A stretch of 64,000 nucleotides of DNA, taken from assembly GCF_003012705.1 (NCBI RefSeq), contig NZ_PXYL01000004.1, positions 62,001 to 126,000 on the forward strand, written 5' to 3'. Of the stretch, positions 17,440 through 28,157 are shown in pieces; the stretch's first letter is position 1; every line of letters begins with the position of its first letter. The notes under the pieces are model-generated. The model did no database searches. It had not been told where the DNA came from and was given only the letters and a program-made list of their open reading frames with translations. The translations under genes were made by a program, and so were the position numbers. The DNA comes from Pseudaminobacter soli (ex Li et al. 2025). Its GTDB lineage: Bacteria > Pseudomonadota > Alphaproteobacteria > Rhizobiales > Rhizobiaceae.

Positions 17440-18915
17440 CTACTGCGGGAGCGTAGTCGCCTGCTCTCCCACGGCCTTCATGTTGGCGGCCTCGCCTTCG
17501 TGGGTCTTTTCGGGAACCTTGAAGACCTGCCCAGGCCAGATGCGATCCGGATTGCGGATCTGGTCCTGGTTGGCGAGATAGATGGTCGAATAGCGGACGC
17601 CGAGACCGTAGACGCGACGCGAAATGCGCCACAGCGAGTCGCCGCGACGGATGATGACCGCGCCATCGACATTCTGCAGCTTGGGCGACATTTTTTCTGG
17701 CGCGGCTGCTGCGACTTCGGTCGAGCCGGCCGGCTTTGCCGGCTCGGCGCTTGCCGCGGTTTCGGTGGCCGGGGCTGCCTTGGCGGGTTCCGTAGCAGCA
17801 GCCGGCTGCTCGGCAGCTGCCGGTGCCACGGCTGCCTGCGCCTCGCCTGCTTCGCGTTCGAACGGAACGGCAGCGCGAGCGGCGACCTTCACGCCGTCCT
17901 GCTCGAGAGCGTCGGCACGGATGATGTAGTCGCCCACCGGCAGGTCGCGCTCGGTTTCGATCAGGAAGCGGCCACCGGGCGAAGTAGCGACTTCGCCCAG
18001 CAGAATGTCGTTGGCATAGACGCGCACCTTGCGGCCCGGATCGGCGCTGCCGGCGACGAACACCTTGCGCCCTTCGATCTCGACGGCCTCGACTTTGACG
18101 GCGGCGCCGGTGGCCGCCGCAGCAGGCGCAGCCTGGTCCGCCGGCTGCCCGGTTTCGGCAGAAGCCTGCTGCCCAGGTTTTTGGGCGGCCGGTTCGGTCG
18201 CGGCTGCGGTTTCTGCCGGCTTGGCAGCCTCTTCGGAGGCGTTGGGCGCCTGCTCGGCCTGCGACTTTGCCTCCGGCTCCGGCACGGAAATCAGCTTGCT
18301 GGGCGCGCCCGGCTGCTCGACCAGCGCCAGAACCTGCCCGTTCTTGTCCTCAGGGATCGAGACGACGGCAGTCTCCGGCGAAGTCGCCACGACGTTGTCG
18401 GGGCTGGTCGAACGCAGCACGATCTGGTGATCGCCCGGCTTCAGCGGCTCGTCGAGGGCGACGGCAAAGTCTCCCTCGGGGCCGGCAACCGCGTTGCCGA
18501 TGACCTTGGCGCCCAGAATGATCTCCACCTTGGCATTGGCCGCTGCCTTGCCTGCGATGACGAGAGAGCCGTCGCCTTCCGCACGCACGATGTCGAATGA
18601 CGGGGCCTGCACCTCGGCGCCGGCGGCCGTCGCCGTCTGAGCGGCAGGCGCTTGCGTCGGTTCGGTTGCGGCCTGTTGCTCGGTGGTAGCAGGAGCCGTC
18701 GCTTCGGGCGCCTTGGCGGTTTCAGCCTGCGGCTGGGCCGGCAGTCTGGCTTCCTTCGCCTCGGGTTGCGGCGCCGTTGCTTCGGGCGAGGAGACCGCGG
18801 CTTCGGTCTTTTTCCCAATGTAGGGATCAAGCGCTCCCATCACATAGGCGGTGATGGCCGCTGCGGCCACGCCGCCTGCCAAGAACAACAACGCCCGGTT
18901 CATTCCACGTGCCAT
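17440..18915 (-). CDS. Membrane-anchored LysM protein with two Ig-like modules
   Basis: A 491-residue envelope protein: an N-terminal hydrophobic anchor (about 7-27), long Ala/Pro/Glu-rich linkers, two matching beta modules, and a C-terminal LysM domain (about 420-475, IIRRGDSLWRISRRVYG to WPGQVFKVPE) that should bind peptidoglycan. The modules align with each other (KVEIILGAKVIGNAVAGPEG and KVRVYANDILLGEVATSPGG), each with a G-x-F strand after the loop, and were probably duplicated. Low-complexity linkers suggest a periplasmic spacer. AGGGGAAA precedes the ATG. The biological role is unknown. Confidence 0.82.
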   Translation of the reverse strand: MARGMNRALLFLAGGVAAAAITAYVMGALDPYIGKKTEAAVSSPEATAPQPEAKEARLPAQPQAETAKAPEATAPATTEQQAATEPTQAPAAQTATAAGAEVQAPSFDIVRAEGDGSLVIAGKAAANAKVEIILGAKVIGNAVAGPEGDFAVALDEPLKPGDHQIVLRSTSPDNVVATSPETAVVSIPEDKNGQVLALVEQPGAPSKLISVPEPEAKSQAEQAPNASEEAAKPAETAAATEPAAQKPGQQASAETGQPADQAAPAAAATGAAVKVEAVEIEGRKVFVAGSADPGRKVRVYANDILLGEVATSPGGRFLIETERDLPVGDYIIRADALEQDGVKVAARAAVPFEREAGEAQAAVAPAAAEQPAAATEPAKAAPATETAASAEPAKPAGSTEVAAAAPEKMSPKLQNVDGAVIIRRGDSLWRISRRVYGLGVRYSTIYLANQDQIRNPDRIWPGQVFKVPEKTHEGEAANMKAVGEQATTLPQ

Positions 18916-19031
18916 GATTTCCCCTGCCCCTTAGCCGTCTAGCCCCTCTAGCCGGTTTTTACGATAGCTACAAGAAAAAGCCCTGCAATGGGTCTTGACC
19001 GCTATGATATTGATATTCACCAATCATCGTT

Positions 19032-19643
19032 ATGAATCCGATTCGATCAGTCTGCGTTTATTGCGGTTCCTCTCCGGGCCGTGGCGACACGTATATGAAA
19101 GCCGGCCATATCCTGGGCAAATCGCTGGCGGAGGCAGGGCTACGCCTCGTCTATGGCGGCGGCACCAAGGGCGTCATGGGAGCGGTTTCGGAAGGCGTGC
19201 TGCGCGCCGGCGGCAAGGTCTCCGGCATCATTCCGCGCTTCCTCATCAGCAAGGAGGCCACCGAAGTCGCACTCGGCAGGTTGGACGAGCTGGTCGTGAC
19301 CGACAACATGCATCAGCGCAAGCATCTGATGTTCGAGAAGTCGGACGCGTTCGTTGCGCTTCCGGGCGGTATCGGCACGGTCGAGGAGATCGTCGAGATC
19401 ATGACCTGGGCGCAGCTCGGGCATCATCGCAAGCCGATCGTCTTTGCAAATGTCGACGGCTTCTGGAATCCGATGCTGGCGCTTCTGGATCACATGCGCG
19501 CCGAAGGTTTTGTCCACACCGGGCATCTGGTGCAGCCGCTGGTCGTCGACCGCATCGAGGCGGTGGTTGCCGCGATCCTGGCCGAAGGCGCGGCTGTCGA
19601 CGCGCCGACGACCGGTGTGCAGACGCTGATCGACAAGCTCTGA
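19032..19643 (+). CDS. LOG family phosphoribohydrolase (cytokinin-activating type)
   Basis: A 203-residue protein with the LOG signature PGGIGTVEE at 111-119 and the upstream YGGGTKGVMG loop at 41-50; MHQRKHLMFEKSDAFVAL is also conserved. LOG enzymes remove ribose 5-phosphate from cytokinin nucleotides or from AMP-like substrates. In soil and plant-associated bacteria this can release free cytokinin, but a housekeeping nucleotide-salvage role is equally possible. Older annotation calls this family lysine decarboxylase, which the motif does not support. Divergent from the LysM gene across 116 bp. Confidence 0.9.
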   Translation: MNPIRSVCVYCGSSPGRGDTYMKAGHILGKSLAEAGLRLVYGGGTKGVMGAVSEGVLRAGGKVSGIIPRFLISKEATEVALGRLDELVVTDNMHQRKHLMFEKSDAFVALPGGIGTVEEIVEIMTWAQLGHHRKPIVFANVDGFWNPMLALLDHMRAEGFVHTGHLVQPLVVDRIEAVVAAILAEGAAVDAPTTGVQTLIDKL

Positions 19644-19669
19644 CTGTCGATATTCCCTGAAACCAGCGC

Positions 19670-20587
19670 CTACGCCCGGCCCGGCTGAACTTCGGCCCGC
19701 CGGAAGAACATCGACCACGTGTAGATCGCCAGTGCCGTCCAGATGAGGACGAAAGCGACGACGCGCACGCCGCTGAACGGCTCACCGAATCCGAACACGG
19801 CAATCAGGAAGATGATGGTCGGCGCGATGTATTGCATCAGGCCAATAGTGGAGAGCCTGAGCAGCTTGGCACCGAAGGCGTAGAGCAGCAACGGCACGGC
19901 CGTGACCGGACCGCAGGCCAGAAGAAGGCCGATGTCGCCTGGATTGGAGAGGACAAAATGCCCTTCGCCGTGCACTTGCAGCCAGATGATGTAGCCCAAC
20001 GCCGGCAGGGCAAGGATCATCACCTCGAGGAAGAAGCCCTGGCTCGGCCCGATCGGCAACGTCTTGCGCAGGAAGCCGTAGATCGCAAAGGTGATGGCCA
20101 GCGCCAACGACACCCAGGGAATGCCGCCGGCATCCAGTGCCAGGACGAGTACGGCAACCGCGGCCAAGGCTATGGCCGCAAGCTGAAACCGATTGAGCTG
20201 TTCGCCGAGCAGCGCGGCCCCCATCAACACGCTCACCAGCGGATTGATGTAGTAACCGAGCGCCGTCTCCACGGTCCGGTCGGCAGCGATCGCCCAGACG
20301 TAGATGCTCCAGTTGCAGGTGATGAAGGCGGCGGTGACCGCAGCCATCAAGACCGTGCGTGGCGAACGAAGCGCAACTTTCACATCCGCCGTGCGACCGA
20401 GCGCCACCAAGGTCAGCCCCGCGACCGGGACCGACCACACGATACGATGGGCCACCACCTCAATCGCCGGGATATGCGCGACCGCCTTCATGAAAAGCGG
20501 TAGCGCGCCCCAGAGCAGATAGGCCGAAAGCGCAAACAGAAAGCCGCGAGATGCCGCAGCGTCGGAGGCATGGGTGTCAGATGTCAT
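19670..20587 (-). CDS. rarD: RarD family DMT permease
   Basis: A 305-residue membrane protein with about ten helices and the RarD hallmarks LWGALPLFMKAV, VAHRIVWSVP, NWSIYVWAI and TALGYYINPLVSVLMGA. RarD proteins are drug/metabolite transporters first named for chloramphenicol sensitivity; the physiological substrate is uncertain. ATG 20587 is chosen because AGGTG precedes it; an upstream in-frame codon at 20623 would add residues without family match. It converges with the LOG gene and lies downstream of cimA on the same strand. Confidence 0.87.
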   Translation of the reverse strand: MTSDTHASDAAASRGFLFALSAYLLWGALPLFMKAVAHIPAIEVVAHRIVWSVPVAGLTLVALGRTADVKVALRSPRTVLMAAVTAAFITCNWSIYVWAIAADRTVETALGYYINPLVSVLMGAALLGEQLNRFQLAAIALAAVAVLVLALDAGGIPWVSLALAITFAIYGFLRKTLPIGPSQGFFLEVMILALPALGYIIWLQVHGEGHFVLSNPGDIGLLLACGPVTAVPLLLYAFGAKLLRLSTIGLMQYIAPTIIFLIAVFGFGEPFSGVRVVAFVLIWTALAIYTWSMFFRRAEVQPGRA

Positions 20588-20668
20588 GGGGCACCTATGC
20601 TCCGGTTCGCCGCCGGAAACCACCGCAAAGTTCTGATGTATCGTTGATTTTCGTTTATGCCAGAGTGG

Positions 20669-22294
20669 TTATTCTGCTGCGACCAGCCCTGCCATCTCGC
20701 GGTTCTTCATCAGCTTGTAGATGATCGAATCCATCAGCGCCTGGAACGAGGCGTCTATGATGTTGTCGGAAACGCCGACCGTCGACCAGCGCGCGCCGGT
20801 CGCATCGAGCGACTCGATCAGCACGCGGGTGATGGCCTCGGTGCCGCCATTGAGGATACGCACCTTGTAATCGGCCAGTTCAAGGTCGGCTATTTCGTTC
20901 TGGAACTTGCCGAGGTCCTTGCGCAGCGCGATATCCAGCGCGTTGACCGGGCCGTGGCCTTCGGCGACCGACATCTTCTCCTCGCCGTCGACGCTGACCT
21001 TCACGATCGCCTCGGACACGGTCTTCAGCGCGCCATTGGCGTCGTAGCGGCGCTCGACCATGCAGCGGAAGCTGTTGACGCGGAAGAATTCCGGCACGGT
21101 GTGCAGGAAGCGGCGCGCGAGCAGTTCGAAGCTGGCGTCGGCACCCTCATAGGCATAGCCCTCGGCTTCGCGCTCCTTGACCACGGCGATCAGCGCGTCG
21201 AGGCGGTTGTCGTCCTTCGGCACGTCGATGCCGCGCCGCTTGAGCTCCGCGATGAAATTGGCCTTGCCGCCCTGGTCCGACACCATGACCTTGCGGCGGT
21301 TGCCGACCGTTTCGGGCGGCACGTGCTCGTAGGTCTGCGGCTCCTTGATGAGCGCCGAAGCATGGATGCCGGCCTTGGTCGCGAATGCGGAAGCGCCGAC
21401 ATAGGGCGCCTGCGCGTCGGGCGCCCGGTTGAGCAGCTCGTCGAAATTGCGCGACAGTCGCGAGATACCCTCCAGCGCCTCGGCCGAGATGCCCGTCTCG
21501 AAGCGTTCGGCGAAGGCCGGCTTGAGCACGAGCGTGGGGATCAGCGTGACAAGGTTGGCATTGCCGCAGCGTTCGCCGATGCCGTTGAGCGTGCCCTGGA
21601 TCTGGCGCACGCCAGCGTCCACGGCCGCGAGCGAATTGGCCACCGCCTGCCCCGTGTCGTCATGGGCGTGGATGCCAAGATTTGCGCCTGGGATGCCGGC
21701 GGCGATGACCTTGCCGACGATCTCGCGTACCTCCACCGGCTGCGTGCCGCCATTGGTGTCGCACAGCACCACCCAGCGGGCACCGGCTTCGAGCGCGGTG
21801 CGCGCGCAGGCCAAGGCGTAATCGGCATTGGCCTTGAAGCCGTCGAAGAAGTGTTCGCAGTCGACCATCGCCTCGCGACCGGCCGCGCGGGCGGCGTCGA
21901 CCGACGCGGAGATTGAGGCCAGGTTTTCCTCGTTGGTGCAGCCGAGCGCCACGCGCACGTGATAATCCCAGCTCTTGGCAACGAAGCAGATCGTGTCCGA
22001 CTTCGCCTGCAAAAGTGCTGTCAGCCCCGGGTCGTTGGATGCCGAGACGCCGGCGCGCTTGGTCATGCCGAAGGCAGTGAACCTGGCACGCGCCGTGCGC
22101 TTTTCGGTGAAGAAGGCGGTGTCGGTGGGGTTGGCACCCGGATACCCGCCTTCGACATAGTCGAGGCCGAAAGCATCGAGCATGGCGCTAATCGCAATCT
22201 TGTCCTCGACCGAAAAGTCGATGCCGGGCGTCTGCTGGCCGTCGCGCAGTGTCGTGTCGTAGAGGTAGATGCGTTCTTTGGTCATGGAATCCAT
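20669..22294 (-). CDS. cimA: (R)-citramalate synthase
   Basis: Condenses acetyl-CoA and pyruvate to citramalate for the threonine-independent isoleucine route. The 541-residue enzyme of the LeuA/HMG-CoA lyase-like superfamily starts with YDTTLRDGQQTPGIDFS, includes the metal-binding HAHDD (IHAHDDTGQAVANSL) and the GIGERCGNANL motif, and has a C-terminal LeuA allosteric dimer domain (about 400-541), where isoleucine feedback normally acts. The length and the TLRDGQQTPG variant fit the CimA type rather than LeuA or homocitrate synthase. Confidence 0.9.
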   Translation of the reverse strand: MDSMTKERIYLYDTTLRDGQQTPGIDFSVEDKIAISAMLDAFGLDYVEGGYPGANPTDTAFFTEKRTARARFTAFGMTKRAGVSASNDPGLTALLQAKSDTICFVAKSWDYHVRVALGCTNEENLASISASVDAARAAGREAMVDCEHFFDGFKANADYALACARTALEAGARWVVLCDTNGGTQPVEVREIVGKVIAAGIPGANLGIHAHDDTGQAVANSLAAVDAGVRQIQGTLNGIGERCGNANLVTLIPTLVLKPAFAERFETGISAEALEGISRLSRNFDELLNRAPDAQAPYVGASAFATKAGIHASALIKEPQTYEHVPPETVGNRRKVMVSDQGGKANFIAELKRRGIDVPKDDNRLDALIAVVKEREAEGYAYEGADASFELLARRFLHTVPEFFRVNSFRCMVERRYDANGALKTVSEAIVKVSVDGEEKMSVAEGHGPVNALDIALRKDLGKFQNEIADLELADYKVRILNGGTEAITRVLIESLDATGARWSTVGVSDNIIDASFQALMDSIIYKLMKNREMAGLVAAE

Positions 22295-22341
22295 GCTTTC
22301 GTCTTTCCGCCCGCGAACCGGGCGGCATTCAGGAATTGGGG

Positions 22342-23808
<1,467 letters not shown>

Positions 23809-23812
<4 letters not shown>

Positions 23813-24300
23813 CGACGCTCCTCCGGCGGCCAGGTTTCGGTGTCGTAGTCGGGGTGCTGGTAGGAAACGAGCGTCGCGAGGAACTCTGCTGCCTCCGGGT
23901 CGTCCATGGTCGCTACGCCCGGCAGGTTCGGTACGTTGTCGACATAAGGCAGCTTGGCCTCGACGCCCCACTGGATGACCGGCGCGATTTCCTCCGGATC
24001 ATCGAAGGTACCGATCATAAGGGCCACGCCGTCAGGCGCCTCATAGGTGAGCGGCGTGCCGCAGTTGCTGCAAAAGCCGCGCTCTACATGATTGGACGAA
24101 CGGAACTTGCTCGGCTCGCCGCGCGTCCATTCGAGACTGGCGCCGCGTACCGAGACAAGCGGAGCGTAGAAACCGCCGCTCGCCTTCTGGCACATGCGGC
24201 AGTGGCAAACCGAAGCGTTGCCCAGCGCGCCCTCTACCCTGAAGCGCACAGCCCCGCACTGGCAGCCGCCGGTATAGATGGGCTTGTTGTCGAGGCTCAT
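23809..24300 (-). CDS. GFA family protein (upstream paralogue)
   Basis: A 163-residue protein with the same zinc-ligand arrangement as its neighbour (CQCGAV, CHCRMCQK, CSNCGTPL) and the same LEWTRGEP block, but a distinct C-terminal half (PYVDNVPNLPG). The pair looks like an old tandem duplication. The stop overlaps the start of the next gene (ATGA), and the VOC gene ends 12 bp upstream, so cysS, VOC, GFA, GFA and pip form a tight leftward run. Function beyond zinc binding is unknown. Confidence 0.85.
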
Positions 24301-24312
24301 CGCACCACTCCG

Positions 24313-24696
24313 CTATTCGGGCGCGTGACAGACGGCTTCGATATTGTTGCCGTCGGGGTCGAAGACGAAGGCGCCATAATAGTTCGGATGATAGTGCGGG
24401 CGCAGGCCCGGCGCACCGTTGTCCTTGCCGCCGGCCGCGATCGCCGCCTCGTAGAAGCCATCCACTTCGGCACGCGAACGCGCCGTGAATGCTATGTGCT
24501 GATGATGTCCCGGCTTGTCGCCCTCTCGCAGCCAGAAGGCGGGCCGATCGCGGCCATAGCCGCCGACTTTCACGCCGCCGGTATATTCGGCCGGCACCAT
24601 CATCAGAAGCGAAGCGCCAAGCGGCGCCATCGCCTTGTCGTAAAATGCCTTCGATGCGTCGAAATCGCTTACGGTTATGCCAAGGTGGTCGATCAT
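24313..24696 (-). CDS. VOC (glyoxalase/bleomycin-resistance fold) family protein
   Basis: A 127-residue single-domain VOC protein: [19 protein letters not shown] at the start, GHHQHIAF in the middle and [18 protein letters not shown] at the end, the usual metal-binding His/Glu positions. Such proteins are metal-dependent isomerases, dioxygenases or drug-binding proteins; this one is closest in feel to the small uncharacterised glyoxalase-like set. ATG 24696 is chosen because GGAGGTG lies five bases upstream. Its start overlaps the cysS stop by four bases. Confidence 0.87.
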   Translation of the reverse strand: MIDHLGITVSDFDASKAFYDKAMAPLGASLLMMVPAEYTGGVKVGGYGRDRPAFWLREGDKPGHHQHIAFTARSRAEVDGFYEAAIAAGGKDNGAPGLRPHYHPNYYGAFVFDPDGNNIEAVCHAPE

Positions 24697-26117
24697 CGTT
24701 TCACCTCCCATGTGGTCACACGTTCGCCGGTGGCGGGGTCCTTGCCGTCCTTCAGCTGCACGCCCTGCTCCAGAAGCTCGGCGCGGATGCGATCGGCCGA
24801 AGCCCAGTCCTTCGCGGCGATCAGCGCAAGCCGCTCCGCGATGGCCTTGGCGATGGCGTCCTCGTCAACGTCAGCCGCCTGCAGCTCGAAGCCGAGGAAC
24901 TGCATTGCCGATTTGAGCGCGGCGGCTGCCTGCGCATCATCATCGCCGGCCGCCTGGCCGGCCAGATGCGACATGAGCTGGAAGGCGCCGCTGGTGGCGA
25001 GATCGTCGGACAGCGCTTCGACGATGCCGGCCGGAACCGGCGCCGCCTCGCTCGGAGCCATGTCGGCAGCGCGCTTCCACTTGCGCAGCGTGTTTTCGGC
25101 CTCTTCCAGCTTGCGCACGGAAAAGTCGATCGGTTCGCGATAGTGCGTCATCAGCATGGCAAGGCGCAGCACATCGCCCGGCCATTTGCGGCCGCCGAAT
25201 TTTTCCGTCTCCAGCAACTCGTTGATGGTGACGAAGTTGCCCTCGCTCTTCGACATCTTGCGGCCTTCGACCTGCAGGAAGCCGTTGTGCAGCCAGTAAT
25301 TGGCCATGACATCGGTGCCGTGGGCGCAACGCGACTGGGCAATCTCGTTCTCGTGGTGCGGGAAGATCAGGTCGAGCCCGCCGCCATGGATGTCGAACAC
25401 CTCGCCGAGATAGGCCGCGCTCATGGCCGAGCACTCGATGTGCCAGCCGGGCCGCCCCCTGCCCCACGGGCTGTCCCAGCCCGGCTCCTCGGGCGAGGAG
25501 AGCTTCCACAGCACGAAGTCGCCGGGGTTCTTCTTGTGCGCGTCGACAGCGATGCGGGCGCCGGCCTGCTGTTCGTCGAGGTTGCGCTTGGAAAGCTGGC
25601 CGTAGTCGGGCATGGAGCCGGTGTCGAACAAAACTTCGCCAGCCGCTTCATAAGCATGGCCGCGCTCGATCAGACGTTGAATGAGGCCGATCATATCGGC
25701 CTTGCCATCGGCGCGCGGCTGCACGAATTCGGTCGCGCGCGGCTCGAAGGTCGGCGGCAGCGTGCCGAGGACCGCTACGTCTTTGTGGAACTGGTCGGCG
25801 GTCTTCTTTGTCACCTTGCCGATCGCTTCGTTGAGCGGCAGGTCGGGGAAGTCGCGCAGGGCGCGCGCGTTGATCTTGTCGTCAACGTCGGTGATGTTGC
25901 GGACATAGGTGACGTGATCGGCGCCGTAGAGATGGCGCAGCAGCCGGTTGAGCACGTCGAAGACGATCACCGGCCGCGCATTGCCGATATGGGCGAAGTC
26001 GTAGACGGTCGGGCCGCAGACATACATGCGCACATTGTCGGGATCGATCGGCACGAAGTCTTCCTTCGTGCGCGTCAGCGTGTTGTGGAGCCGCAAGCCC
26101 TTAAATCCGTTCGACAT
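24693..26117 (-). CDS. cysS: Cysteinyl-tRNA synthetase
   Basis: Class I aminoacyl-tRNA synthetase that charges tRNA-Cys. The 474-residue enzyme has the HIGN motif at 43-46, KMSKS in [12 protein letters not shown], and zinc ligands including Cys34, Cys in HIECSAM and the HHENE motif. The C-terminal DALR-like anticodon region (about 370-474) is intact. The gene is followed, with overlapping start and stop, by the VOC and GFA genes. A promoter-like pair lies about 180 bp upstream at 26293-26321. Confidence 0.96.
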   Translation of the reverse strand: MSNGFKGLRLHNTLTRTKEDFVPIDPDNVRMYVCGPTVYDFAHIGNARPVIVFDVLNRLLRHLYGADHVTYVRNITDVDDKINARALRDFPDLPLNEAIGKVTKKTADQFHKDVAVLGTLPPTFEPRATEFVQPRADGKADMIGLIQRLIERGHAYEAAGEVLFDTGSMPDYGQLSKRNLDEQQAGARIAVDAHKKNPGDFVLWKLSSPEEPGWDSPWGRGRPGWHIECSAMSAAYLGEVFDIHGGGLDLIFPHHENEIAQSRCAHGTDVMANYWLHNGFLQVEGRKMSKSEGNFVTINELLETEKFGGRKWPGDVLRLAMLMTHYREPIDFSVRKLEEAENTLRKWKRAADMAPSEAAPVPAGIVEALSDDLATSGAFQLMSHLAGQAAGDDDAQAAAALKSAMQFLGFELQAADVDEDAIAKAIAERLALIAAKDWASADRIRAELLEQGVQLKDGKDPATGERVTTWEVKR

Positions 26118-26496
26118 TCAAATTCCCAGTCCGTTCGGCAATCCACCGCAAGCCGGCAGACGCGATGAAGCTCCAGCCTGCTGGCCGGGGCGTTTGACCT
26201 GTCGAGAGAAGAGGCGAAAACGTCCAGACCAGCGCGTGCGCTAGCCAATAATGCAAATGCCGCAAATGGCGAAAGACGTTTTCATGGCAAGCTTTATCGC
26301 CTTGGGCGTTTTCGGCGTCAAGTCGCAACTTTGCTGAAAACGGTCGCCTTGCAGCCGCTGGGAAGTTCCGTAAGAGTTTATTAAACATGAAGGAACCGAG
26401 ATCGTATGACCCGCCCGCCAAGGGGAAGACGTCACGATTTCGTCCCAAAGCAAGAGCATGAGTCTCGTACGGCAACTTACCTTGGGGAATAGAACG
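26118..26496. other. Intergenic region between divergent cysS and a small gene
   Basis: 379 bp with no convincing protein gene on either strand. It holds a sigma-70-like promoter toward cysS (26293-26321) and, near the small gene, the AT-rich stretch TAAGAGTTTATTAAACATG (26371-26389). No riboswitch fold or T-box is apparent. Confidence 0.5.
26293..26321 (-). promoter_or_regulatory. Possible sigma-70 promoter for cysS
   Basis: Read on the minus strand: TTGACG (26316-26321), 17 bases, GATAAA (26293-26298). It would give a leader of roughly 170 nt before cysS. The -35 is good and the -10 is only moderate, so this is a tentative call. Confidence 0.4.
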
Positions 26497-26646
26497 ATGT
26501 CGGCGGCAAAGAGCGAAGCAGAACGTATCCGCGCTCAATATGCATCACTGACCAGCCATTACCGCGCGATTGGCCCGGCCGCAGTCTTGGCTGCGGTGCT
26601 CGCGGCCAAGAAGAAGAAGCCTGCTTCAGCCAAAAAGACGGCTTGA
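26497..26646 (+). CDS. Small Ala/Lys-rich hypothetical protein
   Basis: A possible 49-residue protein: an amphipathic N-terminal half (SEAERIRAQYASLTSHYRAI), then an Ala-rich helix and a strongly basic tail (AAKKKKPASAKKTA). The tail recalls histone H1-like or AlgP-type DNA-binding tails, but the protein is too short to assign. GGGG followed by AATAGAACG precedes the ATG. Its 3' end overlaps the convergent lysE gene by 21 bp. No family is recognised; expression is uncertain. Confidence 0.5.
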   Translation: MSAAKSEAERIRAQYASLTSHYRAIGPAAVLAAVLAAKKKKPASAKKTA

Positions 26647-27249
26647 TAGACTGGCGCCGATAGCGGCCATCACCAGGCCGATCAGAATATCCAGCACGCG
26701 CCAAGCCGATTCCTTTGCGAAGACCGGCTGCAGCAGGCGGGCGCCATAACCCAGCCCGAAGAACCAGACGAAAGAAGCCAGCGCCGCGCCGAGCCCATAG
26801 GCCACGCGGTCCGGCCCGTCGAAGCGTGCCGAGAGCGATCCCAGAAGCACGACCGTGTCGAGATAGACATGCGGGTTGAGGAAGGTGAAGGCGAGGCACG
26901 CCGCGACCGCCGCCTTCAGGCTGCCCTCGCCCGCATTGGCTGCCTTCAACACGTCCGGCTTCATCGCGCGCCGGAAGGCGATGACCGCATAGCTGAACAG
27001 GAATATGGCGCCGCCGATCGTCACGACGTTGATGAGCATCGGCGATTGCGAGATCAGCGTGCCCAGGCCCGCGACGCCAGCCGCAATCAGCACCGCGTCA
27101 GACAGAGCGCAGATCAGGCACAGGATGAAGACATGCTGCCTAAGCAGGCCCTGGCGCAGGATGAAGGCATTCTGCGCACCGATTGCGATGATGAGCGAAG
27201 CGCCGAGAAGGAAGCCGGACAGGGCGGCCGGGAGGAAAGCTGGAGTCAT
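26626..27249 (-). CDS. LysE/ArgO family amino acid exporter
   Basis: A 207-residue membrane protein with about six helices and the LysE-type N-terminus (FLLGASLIIAIGAQNAFILRQGL), the central FTFLNPHVYLDTVVLLG motif and a C-terminal DILIGLVMAAIGASL helix. The NPHVYLD form is closest to ArgO (arginine exporter) and LysE. The substrate is probably a basic amino acid. No LysG/ArgP-type regulator is adjacent. It begins 20 bp downstream of the SRAP gene on the same strand. Confidence 0.88.
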   Translation of the reverse strand: MTPAFLPAALSGFLLGASLIIAIGAQNAFILRQGLLRQHVFILCLICALSDAVLIAAGVAGLGTLISQSPMLINVVTIGGAIFLFSYAVIAFRRAMKPDVLKAANAGEGSLKAAVAACLAFTFLNPHVYLDTVVLLGSLSARFDGPDRVAYGLGAALASFVWFFGLGYGARLLQPVFAKESAWRVLDILIGLVMAAIGASLSSRLFG

Positions 27250-27269
27250 GAGGAGCTTTTTCTGAGGAG

Positions 27270-28040
27270 CTAGAAGAGCGACATCTGGTCTTGCGTGGCC
27301 GGGCTGGTTTTCCTGCGCTCCGGCTTGGGTGGCTCCGGCGCTTCCGGTGCCCCAACCCGCTCCTGTATGCGCGGACCGGTATTGGCCACCTTGTTGACGA
27401 GATCGGAAACTGGAATGGGCTCGAAGAAGTCGGGCTCCATGGGCCGCATCAGGTCGGCCACCTCGCGCGGTTCCTGGGAGCGGCAATCCAGCCAGCGTGA
27501 AAAATCCTGCTGGTGAATCACGACCGGCATCCGGTCATGGATGTGGGCGATGTCGCGGCTGGCTTTGGTGGTCAGGATCGCGCCGGTGTCCATCTCCGCG
27601 CCGCCCGGCTCGGCATAGGTTTCCATCAGGCCGGCAAAGGCGATCACGCCGCCGCGCTTGGGGCGAATCCAATAGGCTTGCGTCCGCTTGCCGCCCACCT
27701 GCCGCCATTCATAGAAGCCGGACGCAGGGATCAGCGCTCGGCGATGGCGCATGGCGGTGCGAAAGGAAGCCTTTTCGGTCGCCGTTTCCGAGCGCGCATT
27801 GATCAGCAGCGGAAACTCCCGCGTGTCCTTCACCCAGGTCGGGATCAGCCCCCAGCGCACCAGAAGCGAATGGCGATCCGGCAGGTTGGAGCCCGGCTCG
27901 CGCGGCTCACCTGCAACCACCATCAGGATCGGCTGCGTCGGCGCGATGTTGTAGCGCGGCGGAAACGCCTCGAGGTCGGGCAACGAAAATGTCGCGTCGA
28001 CCTCCTTGGGGCTGGCAGTGAGCGCAAAACGTCCGCACAT
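27270..28040 (-). CDS. SRAP family protein (YedK/HMCES), abasic-site protection
   Basis: SRAP proteins form a thiazolidine crosslink to abasic sites in single-stranded DNA through Cys2 and so shield them. The 256-residue protein keeps the required residues: Cys2 in MCGRFAL, Asn in RYNIAPTQ, the NARSET block, Glu in GFYEW and the active-site His in HDRMPVV. An unusual Lys/Pro-rich tail ends in QMSLF (252-256), which fits the bacterial beta-clamp binding pentapeptide QL(S/D)LF. Older annotation calls the family SOS-response-associated peptidase. Confidence 0.93.
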   Translation of the reverse strand: MCGRFALTASPKEVDATFSLPDLEAFPPRYNIAPTQPILMVVAGEPREPGSNLPDRHSLLVRWGLIPTWVKDTREFPLLINARSETATEKASFRTAMRHRRALIPASGFYEWRQVGGKRTQAYWIRPKRGGVIAFAGLMETYAEPGGAEMDTGAILTTKASRDIAHIHDRMPVVIHQQDFSRWLDCRSQEPREVADLMRPMEPDFFEPIPVSDLVNKVANTGPRIQERVGAPEAPEPPKPERRKTSPATQDQMSLF

Positions 28041-28157
28041 TACTGAGCAATTACCATTTCATCCTGGGTGCAATGTGGCGGTGGAAATCACGCGCGGCAA
28101 CCTGTATCGGTTGAGCCAGGCGGCCCATCCCCAGCCAATCGGGCCAGGAAGCAGACC

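Noticed and set aside
18916-19031. Promoter or operator in the LysM/LOG gap
   Set aside because: CTTGAC and TATGAT words occur but not with a usable spacing, so no call was made.
26101-26538. Minus-strand frame across the cysS upstream region
   Set aside because: No family likeness, covers the candidate promoter, and overlaps cysS and the small plus-strand frame; treated as chance.
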